A DNA stretch of 64,000 bases from JAEUJM01 sp044221555 (GTDB taxonomy: Bacteria > Actinomycetota > Acidimicrobiia > Acidimicrobiales > DATDAH01). Where the stretch lies: assembly GCA_044221555.1 (NCBI GenBank), contig JBGAOY010000001.1:682001-746000 (forward strand), read 5' to 3'. Positions 1 to 9,124 of the stretch are shown piece by piece; within the stretch, counting starts at the first letter, position 1, and each line of letters begins with the position of its first letter. The translations under genes and the position numbers were made by a program. The notes under the pieces are model-generated. The model did no database searches and was not told the origin of the DNA. It saw nothing but the letters and a program-made list of their open reading frames with translations.

Positions 1-1816
1 TGCAGGCGCCGCAGTCGTAGCAGGGCGTCCAGCGGCAGTCCTCGAGACCGACCTCGTCCAGCGCGTCGCGCCAGTCCTGCCACAGGAAGTCCTTGTGCAG
101 TCCCGCGGACAGGTGATCCCACGGCAACGTCTCGTCCTCGGTGCGGTGCCGGTGCACGTAGTCGTCCACGGACAGGCCGTGGGCGTCCATGGCATCGAGC
201 CAGCGCTGGTGGTCGAAGTGCTCCGACCACTCCTGGAACGTGCCGCCGGCTCGCCACACCGCTTCGATGACCGGCGCGAGGCGGCGGTCACCCCGACTCA
301 TCACGCCCTCGATCAGCGTGGCCCGAGGGTCGTGCCACTTGAGCTGAACGCCCCGCTCGTGTCGCAACGCGTCACGGAGCAGGTTCACCTTGCGGGTGAG
401 CTCCTCGACGGTGTTCTGGCCGAACCACTGGAACGGGGTGAAGGACTTGGGCACGAAGCCACCCACCGAGATCGTGATCGACGCGCCCTTGTGGTGGTAC
501 TGGCGGCCGATCTCGATGCAGCGCCTGGCCAACTCGGCGATGCCCAAGGTGTCCTCGTCGGTCTCGCTGGGCAGGCCGATCAGGAAGTACAGCTTCATGC
601 GCCGCCAGCCCTGCGAGTAGGCCGAGGCGACGGCCTCGTACAGGTCCTCTTCGCGGATCAGCTTGTTGATGATCTGGCGCATGCGCCACGTGCCCGCCTC
701 GGGGGCGAAGGTGAGGCCGGTGCGGCGGGCGTTCTGGAGCTCGGCGGCGATGCCGACGGTGAAGGCGTCGACGCGCAGGCTCGGGAGCGACACCGAGACC
801 TGGCCGCAGTTCATCGGGTCCCGCACGGTGTCGGCCACCACCTGTTCTATGCCGCTGAAGTCGGCGGTGGACAGCGAGGTGAGGGCGACCTCGTCGTAGC
901 CGGTGCGGCGCAAGCCGTCCCGGACCATGGTGCGGACCTGCTCGGCCGGCCGCTCCCGGACGGGGCGGGTGATCATGCCGGCCTGGCAGAACCGGCAGCC
1001 GCGGGTGCATCCACGGAAGACCTCGACGTTGAGGCGGTCGTGGACCACCTCGGTGAGCGGCACGAGCTGCGTCTTGGGATAGGGCCACTCGCCCAGGTCG
1101 GCGATGGTGCGCTTCTCGACCGTGTCGGGCACGTCGGCGTACCGGGGGGCGGTGGCGACGAGGCGACCGTCCCCGTCGTAGGTGGCCTCGTAGAGCGACG
1201 GGACGTACACGCCGGCCAGTGCCCCGAGGCGCCGCAGGACCGCCTCGCGACCCGCGCCCTCGGCGCGTGCGGCGGCGACCACCTCGGTGATCTCACCCAC
1301 CACCTCCTCGCCGTCACCCAGCACCACGAGGTCGACGAAGTCGGCGATCGGCTCGGGGTTGTACGTGCAGTGACCACCGACCACCACCAGGGGGTGCTCG
1401 TCGGTGCGGTCGGCACTGCGCACCGGGACCCGGGCCAGGTCGAGGCAATTGAGCAGGTTCGTGTAGACCAACTCGGCCGAGAGGTTGAACGCGATCAGGT
1501 CGAACTCGCCCGCCGGCCGGTGGGTCTCGAGCGAGAAGAGCGGCAGGTCGTGCTCCCGCAGCAGGGCTTCGAGGTCGGTCCAGGGCGCGTAGGACCGCTC
1601 GGCCGCGGCATCGGGCCGTTCATCGAGGATCTCGTAGAGGATCTGGAGGCCTTGGTTGGGCAAACCGATCTCGTAGGTGTCCGGGTACACGAGAAGCCAG
1701 GCCACCCGCCCCGGGCCGTGCTCGGGAACTCGGGCACCGTCCTCACACCCGATGTAGCGAGCCGGCTTCTGCACCCGGCCCAGGAGCGGTTCGAGCTCGG
1801 GCCAGACTGTTGACAT
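1..1816 (-). CDS. B12-binding-type radical SAM protein (TIGR03960-like), C-terminus cut by window edge
   Basis: The minus-strand frame from ATG at 1816 stays open to the window edge (605 codons visible). It begins MSTVWPELEPLLGRVQKPAR, typical of the family found beside rne/rplU in actinobacteria. The radical SAM cluster motif C-T-R-G-C-R-F-C (CxxxCxxC) is encoded near 1000-1025. A Cys-rich tail (C-Y-D-C-G-A-C) lies at the very edge. The N-terminal third resembles the degenerate B12-binding domain of the family. The substrate is unknown; in other genomes the next gene is usually a DUF2344 protein suspected to act on tRNA or ribosomes. An upstream in-frame ATG at 1873 lies inside a dispersed repeat, so I prefer 1816. 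It is the last visible gene of the mre operon. Confidence 0.85.
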   Translation of the reverse strand, partial: MSTVWPELEPLLGRVQKPARYIGCEDGARVPEHGPGRVAWLLVYPDTYEIGLPNQGLQILYEILDERPDAAAERSYAPWTDLEALLREHDLPLFSLETHRPAGEFDLIAFNLSAELVYTNLLNCLDLARVPVRSADRTDEHPLVVVGGHCTYNPEPIADFVDLVVLGDGEEVVGEITEVVAAARAEGAGREAVLRRLGALAGVYVPSLYEATYDGDGRLVATAPRYADVPDTVEKRTIADLGEWPYPKTQLVPLTEVVHDRLNVEVFRGCTRGCRFCQAGMITRPVRERPAEQVRTMVRDGLRRTGYDEVALTSLSTADFSGIEQVVADTVRDPMNCGQVSVSLPSLRVDAFTVGIAAELQNARRTGLTFAPEAGTWRMRQIINKLIREEDLYEAVASAYSQGWRRMKLYFLIGLPSETDEDTLGIAELARRCIEIGRQYHHKGASITISVGGFVPKSFTPFQWFGQNTVEELTRKVNLLRDALRHERGVQLKWHDPRATLIEGVMSRGDRRLAPVIEAVWRAGGTFQEWSEHFDHQRWLDAMDAHGLSVDDYVHRHRTEDETLPWDHLSAGLHKDFLWQDWRDALDEVGLEDCRWTPCYDCGAC

Positions 1817-1845
1817 GTTGGCCGGGAGTGTACCTGCAGTTTGGC

Positions 1846-1912
1846 TCCTCCTTCGTCGGAGCGGCTTCGCCATCCGGTTCGGCGGCACTGCTGCTCCGCT
1901 CCGCTTCGCAAC
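1846..1912. repeat. Dispersed intergenic repeat, copy A
   Basis: In the rodA/radical SAM gap the minus strand reads GCGAAGCGGAGCGGAGCAGC, then GGATGGCGAAGCCG, then CGACGAAGGAG. The same three blocks in the same order occur in front of murI (38307-38372). Each copy offers an ATG (GGATGGCG) and an SD-like GAAGGAG just upstream of a gene. The two copies share no coding role, so I regard them as a dispersed spacer repeat. Confidence 0.6.
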
Positions 1913-1988
1913 CTCGGGGCCCGTGAGCCGCTCCGGCGAGTGAGGGACGAGCGAGCCATGATGATGCGATGAGGCGTCAGCCGAAGAG

Positions 1989-3122
1989 CTAAGTAAAACG
2001 CCGCATGTGCACCGAGAGCACCAGGCCCATGGCCGCGCACTCCGTGAGGATGGCCGAGCCGCCGTACGACAGGAACGGCAACGGGATGCCGGTGACCGGC
2101 ATGATGCCCATGGTCATCCCCGAATTCTCGAAGACCTGGAACACCACCATCGAGAGGATGCCCACGCACACCAACATGCCGTAGGCGTCGCGCGACAGCT
2201 GCGCGGTGCGCCAGATCCGCCACACGATCACCCCCAGCAGGCCGAGCACGACGGCCCCGCCGAGGAACCCCAACTCCTCCCCCACCACCGTGAAGATGAA
2301 GTCGGTGTGCTGCTCGGGCACGTAGTTCAAGCGGGTCTGCTCGCCGTGGAACAGGCCCTGGCCGGTCAGGCCGCCGCCGGCGATGGCCACCTGGGCCTGC
2401 TTGGTGTTGTAGGCCGCACCCTGGGTGTCGCTGTCGGGGCTGACGAACGAGGTGAGCCGGTCGACCTGATACGCCTTGAGGATCGGCGAGTTCAGGATCA
2501 GCACGGTGCCCACGATGGCCACGAGGGCCACGAGGGCGAGGTGGCGGGGGCGCACGCCGGCCACGGTGATCATGCCCAGGGCGGCGAACACGAACACCAG
2601 CACCGTCCCGAGATCGGGCTGCAGCATGATCAGGCCGATCGGCACCGCGGCCAGCCCGAAGGCCACCAGCAACCGGCGCCCGTCGAGGTCGGCCCGATCG
2701 AAGGTCAAGAAGGCGGCCATGCCCAGGATGAACACGATCTTGGCGAACTCGGACGGCTGCAGCTGGAACCCGGCCACCTGGAACCAGGCCTGCGCGCCGT
2801 TGGACTCCGATCCGAGCGGCGAGATGACGAGCACCAGCAGGGCGACGGCGATTCCCGACATGGGGATGGCCCAGTCCCGGAAGTGGCGGTAGTCGATGGC
2901 GGCCATCGCGGCCATCACTCCCCAGCCGAGCACGACGAACATGAGCTGACGCTGGAGGAAGTAGGTGGTCGTGGGCTGGTCCCCGCCCGGCCCCTTGGTG
3001 GCGCTGAACACCATCAGCACGCCCAGCAGCGACAGCGCCACGACGGCGCCGACCAGGATCCAATCGATGTGGTTCGCGGGGGTGGGCACCTTGGAGCGCC
3101 CACCACCGAAGGAGCCGGTCAT
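1989..3122 (-). CDS. rodA: SEDS peptidoglycan glycosyltransferase RodA
   Basis: 377-aa polytopic membrane protein of the SEDS family (RodA/FtsW), which polymerises lipid II into glycan strands during side-wall growth. About ten hydrophobic segments are visible. The signature V-V-G-E-E-L-G-F-L-G-G and a C-terminal P-F-L-S-Y-G-G-S match RodA/FtsW. The start ATG at 3122 overlaps the stop of the PBP2 gene by four bases (ATGA), so the transglycosylase and its cognate transpeptidase are translationally coupled, as expected for a RodA-PBP2 complex. I call it RodA rather than FtsW because of the mreBCD-mrdA context. The gap downstream (1817-1988) holds dispersed repeat A and no other gene. Confidence 0.95.
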   Translation of the reverse strand: MTGSFGGGRSKVPTPANHIDWILVGAVVALSLLGVLMVFSATKGPGGDQPTTTYFLQRQLMFVVLGWGVMAAMAAIDYRHFRDWAIPMSGIAVALLVLVISPLGSESNGAQAWFQVAGFQLQPSEFAKIVFILGMAAFLTFDRADLDGRRLLVAFGLAAVPIGLIMLQPDLGTVLVFVFAALGMITVAGVRPRHLALVALVAIVGTVLILNSPILKAYQVDRLTSFVSPDSDTQGAAYNTKQAQVAIAGGGLTGQGLFHGEQTRLNYVPEQHTDFIFTVVGEELGFLGGAVVLGLLGVIVWRIWRTAQLSRDAYGMLVCVGILSMVVFQVFENSGMTMGIMPVTGIPLPFLSYGGSAILTECAAMGLVLSVHMRRFT

Positions 3123-5149
3123 CCGCCGACCGGTGGCGTGGTCGTCGAGGACGATGTCCCGGACGGGTCACCCAGGACGTCGGCCGCGCGGGGGGCGACG
3201 GGAAGCTGTGCGGGGTCGGCGAGGCCGGCGAAGATGCGGGCGACGAGCGGTGCGGCCACATCGCCGCCGTAGCCCGCCTGCTCGAGCACGGCGGCGGCCA
3301 CGTACTGCGGGGCCTGGTCGGCCACCACCGGCCCGAAGCCGGCGAAGACCGAGGTGTTCGCGAAGTTGCGGCGCTGGGCGGTTCCGGTCTTCCCGGCAAC
3401 CGGCCACCCCGCCGGGTTGTTCTCGAACGCCTTCGTGGCGGTGCCCTCCGCGCCCTGGGTCACCCCGACCAGGCCGTCGACGATGGGTTGGCGGACCGCA
3501 GGGGTGAGGTTGATCCGTCCCAGCAACGACGGCTCGATGGACTCGCGGACGGCGAACCCACCGGCGGTGGGGTCGACCACGTCGGTGGCCAGGTGCGGGC
3601 GCCAGAGTGTGCCGCCGTTGGCGATGGCCCCATAGGCGTTGGCCAGCTGCATGGGGGTGACGAGCAGATCGCCCTGGCCGATCGACAGGTTGATGTTGTC
3701 GCCGCTGCGCCAGTCGCCGGTCATGAACAGGTCGGGGTGCTCCTCGAAATTCCGGGCCCGGGTCTCCGGCGTGGGGACCACGCCCGCGCTCTCGAACGGC
3801 AGCTCCACCCCGGTGTCCTGGCCCAGGCCGAACGACCGGGCCGTGGACTGCAACGCCTCCTCGCCCACCTGGTCGCGGCGCAGCCAGAGCACATCGCCGA
3901 TCTGGTAGTAGTAGTAGTCGCTCGACACCTCGAGCGAGCGGCGCAGGTCGACGGGCCCGTGGGGGGTCGACTCGTCGTTGCGGAAGATGCACCCGCTGCT
4001 GTCGCCCTCGCAGCCCTCGGCGCGGTACTCACCGACGTCGTTGACCGTGTCCTGTGGGGTGCGGACACCGTTGTCGATCGCGGCGACCGCGGTGATGGGC
4101 TTGAAGGTGGAGCCGGGTGCGTACTGGCCTTGGATCACCCGGTTGTTCAGCGGGAGGGGCCCGTCCGGGTCGGTGAGCAACGTGTACGCGTCCTGGCTGA
4201 TGCCACTGGTGAAGTCACCGGGGTTGAAGGTGGGGTACGAGGCCATGGCCACCACACCACCGGTGTTGGGGTCCATCACCACCACCGAGCCCCCGGCGTC
4301 GGGGTGCAGCTCGCTGACCGGCTCCATCCTCGCCGCCAGCTCGCTCTCGGCCAGCGACTGCAGGTTCACATCGAGCGTGGTCAACAGGTCGTGGCCGGGC
4401 ACCGGCGCGGTCGTGCCCTCGGGCACGACCCGGACGATGTTGTTCTCGGCATCGACCTCGTAGGTGGTCTGGCCGGGCTGACCCCGCAACTGGTCCTCGT
4501 AGGCCAGCTCGATGCCCGTCTTGCCGATCTCGTCACCGGTCTCGTAGTCGAGCGGGTTGTCCCCCTCGCTGTTGATCTCGTCGAGCTTCTCCTGCGGGAT
4601 CGAGCCCACATAGCCGAGCACGTGGGCCGCCAACGAGCCGTAGGGGTACTGGCGCACGGTGGTGCGCCGCACCGAGACGCCCGGGAGGTCGGCTTGGCGC
4701 TCCATGAGGGCGACCATGGCGTCCTCGGAGATGTCGGTGACCATGGGCACAGGCGCGAACGGCTCGATGAGGTTGTTCTCGATCGCGGTCTCGAGCGACG
4801 CCACCGTCACCGGCTCCTCGGGTGTGGTGAGCTGCTGGGCCACCAGCGACAGCACCCGGGCCCGCTCCTCGGGCTCGGCCTCGGCGGACGGCAGCACCCG
4901 CACGTCGGCGATCACCTGGAACACCTCGTGGCTGTCGACCAGCAGGTTCTGGTTGCGGTCGAAGATGCGGCCCCTCGGGGCCTGCTCGTGCACGACGCGC
5001 AGCCGGTTGTCGGTGGCCACCTGCTGGAAGTCGGAGCGCTGCATCACCTGCAGCGTGTACATGCGCACGAACAGGGCCGCGAACAGTGAGAGCGCGACGA
5101 TGCCGACGACGCTCAGCCGGAGGCCAGGGTTCTCAGTGGCCACAGCCAT
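3119..5149 (-). CDS. mrdA: Penicillin-binding protein 2 (class B transpeptidase)
   Basis: 676-aa class B PBP, the DD-transpeptidase partner of RodA in cell elongation. An N-terminal membrane anchor (about residues 11-30) is followed by the PBP dimerisation domain starting near N-E-Q-A-P-R-G-R-I-F-D-R-like sequence at 54-65. Catalytic motifs are S347-T-F-K350, S409-S-D411 in the second-motif position, and K587-T-G-T590. The second motif is SSD rather than the more common SxN, which is seen in other PBP2 proteins. ATG 5149 follows AGGGAAG. It lies 41 bp after mreD and overlaps rodA by four bases. The C-terminal tail is Ser/Thr-rich. Confidence 0.95.
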   Translation of the reverse strand: MAVATENPGLRLSVVGIVALSLFAALFVRMYTLQVMQRSDFQQVATDNRLRVVHEQAPRGRIFDRNQNLLVDSHEVFQVIADVRVLPSAEAEPEERARVLSLVAQQLTTPEEPVTVASLETAIENNLIEPFAPVPMVTDISEDAMVALMERQADLPGVSVRRTTVRQYPYGSLAAHVLGYVGSIPQEKLDEINSEGDNPLDYETGDEIGKTGIELAYEDQLRGQPGQTTYEVDAENNIVRVVPEGTTAPVPGHDLLTTLDVNLQSLAESELAARMEPVSELHPDAGGSVVVMDPNTGGVVAMASYPTFNPGDFTSGISQDAYTLLTDPDGPLPLNNRVIQGQYAPGSTFKPITAVAAIDNGVRTPQDTVNDVGEYRAEGCEGDSSGCIFRNDESTPHGPVDLRRSLEVSSDYYYYQIGDVLWLRRDQVGEEALQSTARSFGLGQDTGVELPFESAGVVPTPETRARNFEEHPDLFMTGDWRSGDNINLSIGQGDLLVTPMQLANAYGAIANGGTLWRPHLATDVVDPTAGGFAVRESIEPSLLGRINLTPAVRQPIVDGLVGVTQGAEGTATKAFENNPAGWPVAGKTGTAQRRNFANTSVFAGFGPVVADQAPQYVAAAVLEQAGYGGDVAAPLVARIFAGLADPAQLPVAPRAADVLGDPSGTSSSTTTPPVGG

Positions 5150-5190
5150 CTTCCCTGGAAGGCACGGATACGGACCCGACGATCATGGCA

Positions 5191-5766
5191 TCACCAGCCG
5201 CCGCGTAGGGGTCGGCGCCGGCGCGTCCGGGAGCGGCGCCGGGTGAGGAACTCGGGGATGCGCAGCGCGGACAGACCGAGCGCCTCGCCCTGGCTCCAGC
5301 GGGTGATCGGCAGCACCACGACCGACAGCACCGCGTTGAGCACGCCCACGCCGACGGCCACCACCACGAGGTGGGGGGTGAGCCAGTCCAGGTTGCCGGC
5401 CAGGCCCCCGAGGATGCCGTAGGCCAGGGTGCCGGCGGCACTGGCCACGCCGGCCACGACGATCGGGGTGTACCAGGTGGCCCCCAGCACGGCGTGCTGC
5501 AGGCCGCCCACGACGTAGCCCACGGACGCGTAGACGAGGGCCGACAGCCCGAACGGGGTGGTGACCGTGCAGTCGAACAACAGCCCGCCGGCGAAGCCGG
5601 CGATGGCGCCGCGTTCGGGCCCACCCGCGAGCGCGATGCCGATCGCGGTGAGCAGGATCACGTCGGGGGTGATGCCGAAGACCGGTGTGCTTGAGAACAG
5701 GCACACCTGGAGCACCAGCGCCAGGAACAGCACGAAGGCAGTCCGCGCCCCGACCAGCGACCCCAT
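5191..5766 (-). CDS. mreD: Rod shape-determining protein MreD
   Basis: 191-aa hydrophobic protein with about five membrane segments and the MreD-like run T-P-D-V-I-L-L-T-A-I-G-I-A-L-A-G-G near residues 33-49. MreD is the integral membrane component of the elongasome, linking MreB/MreC to RodA-PBP2. Its ATG overlaps the mreC stop by one base (TGATG). The C-terminus is short and Arg-rich. Identity rests mainly on the hydrophobic pattern plus its position between mreC and mrdA, because MreD sequences diverge strongly. Confidence 0.88.
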   Translation of the reverse strand: MGSLVGARTAFVLFLALVLQVCLFSSTPVFGITPDVILLTAIGIALAGGPERGAIAGFAGGLLFDCTVTTPFGLSALVYASVGYVVGGLQHAVLGATWYTPIVVAGVASAAGTLAYGILGGLAGNLDWLTPHLVVVAVGVGVLNAVLSVVVLPITRWSQGEALGLSALRIPEFLTRRRSRTRRRRPLRGGW

Positions 5767-6686
5767 CAGCCGGGGGTCCAGAGCATGACGGAAACGAAGG
5801 TGAGATGGTCGAGGTCGGCCGCGGGAGCGATGTCGATGGTCTGCTCGAGCTCCCGGCCGGGCACGGTCGTCGACGAGGTGGTGGTGGAGGCGGTGACCTC
5901 GCCCGCGGGGGCCGCGGCCTCGACCGGCTCGGTGGCCATCCCGACCACGACGCCCGGAGGGAACAGGCTGCGGTCGACGCCGCTGGTGGTGAAGAAGTCG
6001 CCGGTGTGGATCTCGGTCGAGGCGTCGAGGCCCACATCCACCCGAAGCGTCTCGCCTTCGCCCCGTCCCCGGGCGACGCCGATGTCGTCGGAGAGCACGT
6101 GCTTCACTCCGATGCTGAAGCCGGCGTCGGTGATGAGCTCCACCTGCGCCGAGTTCAACGACACCTCGACCACGCGGCCGATCAACAGCGGCGAGGGACC
6201 CGCCTCTGCACCGCTCCGGCTGGCGGCCGTGACCACGGGCATCCCCGCGCGGATGCCGGCGTTGGCCCCCTTGTTGATCTGGATCGTCCGGTCGAAGTTC
6301 GACCCCGGGCCACGAACCACCTCGGCGTTGGTGCGCACGATGTCGTCCACGTCGGGGAGGTCCAGGGCGTCGCGCATCTCCTGCAGCTCGGCCGCAGCCT
6401 GCTGGGCCTGCGCCTCCTCCCCCCGCATTTCGTCGAGTTGGCGGCGCAGCTCCTCGTTCTCGTCGGCGAGGTCGCTGCGGTTGAACACGCCGTTGAAGGC
6501 GTCGCCGACAGGGCCGAACACCGCGTCGCCCACCGCGCGCACCGGGCTGAACACGGTGCCGACGCCCGACTTGAGGCCGTTCACCGGCCCGAAGCCGCCC
6601 GCGTCGAGGGCGATGACAGAGATGGAGATCAGCACCAGGACGATGATCGTGGTGCGCGATCGACCAGGCTCGCGCGACGGCGCCAC
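5766..6686 (-). CDS. mreC: Rod shape-determining protein MreC
   Basis: 306-aa bitopic protein: a basic N-terminus, one membrane segment (about 12-30), a coiled coil (about 70-110, rich in Glu/Gln/Leu) and the beta-rich MreC periplasmic core (about 120-260), with G-A-N-A-G-I-R-A-G-M-P-V and the late S-G-V-D-R-S-L-F-P-P-G motif characteristic of the family. A Thr/Ser-rich linker follows before the C-terminus. MreC scaffolds the elongasome outside the membrane. The start is GTG (codons V-A-P-S), 13 bp after mreB. Confidence 0.92.
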   Translation of the reverse strand: MAPSREPGRSRTTIIVLVLISISVIALDAGGFGPVNGLKSGVGTVFSPVRAVGDAVFGPVGDAFNGVFNRSDLADENEELRRQLDEMRGEEAQAQQAAAELQEMRDALDLPDVDDIVRTNAEVVRGPGSNFDRTIQINKGANAGIRAGMPVVTAASRSGAEAGPSPLLIGRVVEVSLNSAQVELITDAGFSIGVKHVLSDDIGVARGRGEGETLRVDVGLDASTEIHTGDFFTTSGVDRSLFPPGVVVGMATEPVEAAAPAGEVTASTTTSSTTVPGRELEQTIDIAPAADLDHLTFVSVMLWTPG

Positions 6687-6699
6687 GCGTGAGCTCGGC

Positions 6700-7737
6700 C
6701 TAGAGCCGGTTGGCGGAGAACAAGACGCCCTTCAGCGCCTCGAACTCCTCGAGCGACTGACCCGAGCCGAGGGCCACCGCGTAGAGCGGGTTCTCGGCGA
6801 CCCGGACCGGCATGCCGGTCTCGTGGCCCAGTCGCTCGGGGAAACCATGCAGCATGGCGCCGCCGCCTGCGAGCATGATGCCCTGCTCCATGATGTCTGC
6901 GGCCAGCTCGGGCGGGGTCTTGTCGAGGGTCACCTTCACGGCGTCGATGATGGACGACACCTGCTCCTCGAGGGCCTCACGGATCTCGCTGGTGGACAGG
7001 ACGACGGTCTTGGGCAGGCCGGTGACGAGGTCGCGTCCGCGGATCTCGGCGTTGAGCTCCTGTTGGAGCGGCCACGCCGAGCCCAGCTGGATCTTGACCT
7101 CCTCCGCGGTGCGCTCGCCCAACGCGACGCTGTACTCCTTCTTCAGGTACTGGATGATGGCGTCGTCGAGCTCGTCGCCGCCCACGCGCGAGGACTGGCT
7201 GGCCACGATCCCGCCGAGCGAGATCACCGCCACCTCGGTGGTGCCGCCACCGATGTCGACGATCATGTTGCCCGTGGGCTCCTGCACGGGCAGGCCGGCG
7301 CCGATGGCCGCGGCCATGGGCTCCTCGATGATGTAGGCCGGCTTGCGGGCACCGGCGTACTCGGCGGCCTCCTGCACGGCGCGCTGCTCGACGCCCGTGA
7401 TGCCCGAGGGCACGCAGATGACCATGCGGGGCTTGACCCACCGGCGCTGGTGCACCTTGTGGATGAAGTACCGCAGCATCTTCTCGCAGATCTCGAAGTC
7501 GGCGATGACGCCGTCCTTCAGCGGGCGGATGGCCTGGATGTGGCCCGGCGTGCGCCCGATCATGCGCTTGGCCTCGATGCCGACGGCCAGTGGCCGACCG
7601 TCGCGGGTGTTGATGGCCACCACGGACGGCTCGTTGAGCACGATGCCGCGCCCGCGCACGTAGACCAGCGTGTTGGCGGTGCCGAGATCGACGGCCATGT
7701 CTCGGCCCATCACGGTGGTCAGCAGGTTGTCTGACAT
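6700..7737 (-). CDS. mreB: Actin-like rod shape-determining protein MreB
   Basis: 345-aa bacterial actin with full-length MreB architecture. The phosphate-1 motif is D17-L-G-T-A-N-T23, the phosphate-2 motif is D161-I-G-G-G-T-T-E, and the adenosine motif is M-L-A-G-G-G-A-M-L near residue 290. MreB filaments under the membrane orient the side-wall synthesis complexes encoded by the next genes. ATG 7737 gives the standard MreB length. The 174-bp gap upstream (to ndk) contains a plausible promoter, so the mre operon may be transcribed separately from ndk. Confidence 0.97.
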   Translation of the reverse strand: MSDNLLTTVMGRDMAVDLGTANTLVYVRGRGIVLNEPSVVAINTRDGRPLAVGIEAKRMIGRTPGHIQAIRPLKDGVIADFEICEKMLRYFIHKVHQRRWVKPRMVICVPSGITGVEQRAVQEAAEYAGARKPAYIIEEPMAAAIGAGLPVQEPTGNMIVDIGGGTTEVAVISLGGIVASQSSRVGGDELDDAIIQYLKKEYSVALGERTAEEVKIQLGSAWPLQQELNAEIRGRDLVTGLPKTVVLSTSEIREALEEQVSSIIDAVKVTLDKTPPELAADIMEQGIMLAGGGAMLHGFPERLGHETGMPVRVAENPLYAVALGSGQSLEEFEALKGVLFSANRL

Positions 7738-7770
7738 CGGGTGCCCCTACTCCGCAGTCGGGTTGCAGGG

Positions 7771-7776
7771 ATTGTA
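7771..7776 (-). promoter_or_regulatory. Possible -10 element of the mreB promoter
   Basis: On the minus strand the ndk-mreB gap contains TACAAT, 34 bases upstream of the mreB ATG, inside the only A/T-richer patch of the gap. No convincing -35 hexamer is visible at 16-18 bp, so this is tentative. Confidence 0.35.
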
Positions 7777-7911
7777 ACGCAAATGCAATGAGACCGCGGC
7801 CTTCGGTGCAGAGTGTAGACCACCGGCCCCCGCGCGACCGGGGACGGAGCGCACGCTCACGGAGGACCGACGGGCTCGCGACCGGGTCGGCGCCGTGCGT
7901 CGGCCCCGGTG

Positions 7912-8322
7912 TCAGACCAGTGCGGGGAAGAAGATCGCGATCTCTCGGGTGGCCGACTCGAGCGAGTCGGAGCCGTGCACGAGGTTCTCGGTGAGCTCGA
8001 TGCCGAAGTCGCCACGGATGGTGCCCGGGGGTGAGTCGGCCGGGTTCGTGGCCCCCATCAGGGTGCGCACCACCTTGAACGTGTCGGAGGGGCCCTCGAC
8101 CACCATCACCAGCGCGGGTGACCGCCCGATGAACGACACGAGGTCGTCGTAGAAGGGCTTGCCCTGGTGCTCTTCGTAGTGGCGCCCCGCGGTCTCGGCG
8201 TCGATGGTGCGCAACTCGGCGGCGACGAGCTTCAGCCCCTTGCGCTCGAGCCGGCTGAGGATCTCACCGGCGAGGCCCCGTTCGACGGCGTCGGGCTTGG
8301 CGATGACGAGAGTTCGGTCCAT
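7912..8322 (-). CDS. ndk: Nucleoside diphosphate kinase
   Basis: 136-aa enzyme that transfers the gamma-phosphate between nucleoside triphosphates and diphosphates through a phosphohistidine. The catalytic loop N113-L-V-H116-G-S-D-S is intact. The N-terminal K-P-D-A-V-E-R motif, which contributes to nucleotide binding, is present. Length is typical of bacterial Ndk. It lies directly upstream of the mre operon, as in Streptomyces, but is separated from folC by the conservon module. Confidence 0.97.
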   Translation of the reverse strand: MDRTLVIAKPDAVERGLAGEILSRLERKGLKLVAAELRTIDAETAGRHYEEHQGKPFYDDLVSFIGRSPALVMVVEGPSDTFKVVRTLMGATNPADSPPGTIRGDFGIELTENLVHGSDSLESATREIAIFFPALV

Positions 8323-8372
8323 GGGCGGAGCAGGTTAGGTGACCGCGCCACCGGGACCGAAACCCGCCTGGG

Positions 8373-9056
8373 TCAGGGGTGCGCCAACGTGCGTGAGGCG
8401 GTGGCCCCGTCCCAGGTGGGGCTCGAGGTCACGTTGGTGACGGTGGCCACGACGCTGGTGATGGAGTCCGACACACCGCTGATCTGCGCCTCGCACTGGC
8501 CGGAGGCGGTGGTCGTGCAACTGTCCGTGCCCAGGGTGGTGCCGTTGGTCCGCTTGAACGTGACCGTGACGCCCGCCCCTGAGATCGCGGCACTGGTCGT
8601 CTTGTTCTTGATGGTGACGGTCAGCGCGGGGCGCCAGCCGCCTCCGCTGGTGTCCGACGTGTTCGAGGTCGCGCTCACGTACGACTGCTGGGCCGCGGTC
8701 GTGCTGGTCGTCGTCGTCGGTGCCGCGGTCGTGGTGGTGGGCGCGGCCGTGGTCGTGGTCGTGGGTGCGGCGGTCGTGGTCGTGGGCACGGCCGTGGTCG
8801 TGGTCGTCGGCGCGGCTGTCGTGCTCGACGAGCTCCCGGGGATGGACGTGCCCGTCGGCGCCCCGCCGCTCGTGCTGGGCAGCGCCCCGATGCGACTGCT
8901 GGTGGTGTCGTAGTAGCGATCGGCGTTGCGCTCGAGGCTCTTGATCGCCCCCAGCGACGTGACCACCATCAGCGCCACGATGAGGGCGTACTCGACGAGG
9001 GTCGCGCCCCGCTCCGGGCCCGGCAGGTGGCGGCGAGAGCGGAGGGGCGAGCGCAT
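8373..9056 (-). CDS. Flp-type pilin N-terminus fused to Thr/Pro linker and Ig-like domain
   Basis: 227-aa secreted protein. Residues about 18-45 read P-E-R-G|A-T-L-V-E-Y-A-L-I-V-A-L: a class III (Flp/Tad) prepilin peptidase site with Glu at +5 and a hydrophobic helix. A low-complexity T/P/A stretch (T-T-T-A-A-P-T-T-T-T repeats) follows, then a C-terminal domain of about 90 residues (T-V-T-I-K-N-K-T ... V-T-V-T-F-K-R-T) resembling bacterial Ig-like domains, with one Cys pair (D-S-C-T, Q-C-E-A). I chose ATG 9056 because ACAGGG precedes it; an in-frame TTG at 9092 has no SD. No tad assembly genes are visible here. It is the distal gene after cvnD. The role (pilus subunit or anchored adhesin) is inferred. 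Confidence 0.7.
   Translation of the reverse strand: MRSPLRSRRHLPGPERGATLVEYALIVALMVVTSLGAIKSLERNADRYYDTTSSRIGALPSTSGGAPTGTSIPGSSSSTTAAPTTTTTAVPTTTTAAPTTTTTAAPTTTTAAPTTTTSTTAAQQSYVSATSNTSDTSGGGWRPALTVTIKNKTTSAAISGAGVTVTFKRTNGTTLGTDSCTTTASGQCEAQISGVSDSITSVVATVTNVTSSPTWDGATASRTLAHP
8697..8826. repeat. Low-complexity T/P/A-coding minisatellite
   Basis: Degenerate tandem units of GTCGTGGTGGTG type on the plus strand encode the TTTAAPTTTT linker of the pilin fusion on the minus strand. Such arrays are prone to copy-number change. Confidence 0.6.
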
Positions 9057-9124
9057 ACAAGCCCTGTATCGGTCGCTCGGGGCCGCGATCAAGGGACGGG
9101 CCCGAATTGCGCGGGACGGACGGG

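Noticed and set aside
95..1813. A 572-codon plus-strand frame
   Set aside because: The opposite strand encodes a radical SAM protein with intact CxxxCxxC; the plus-strand frame is its shadow.
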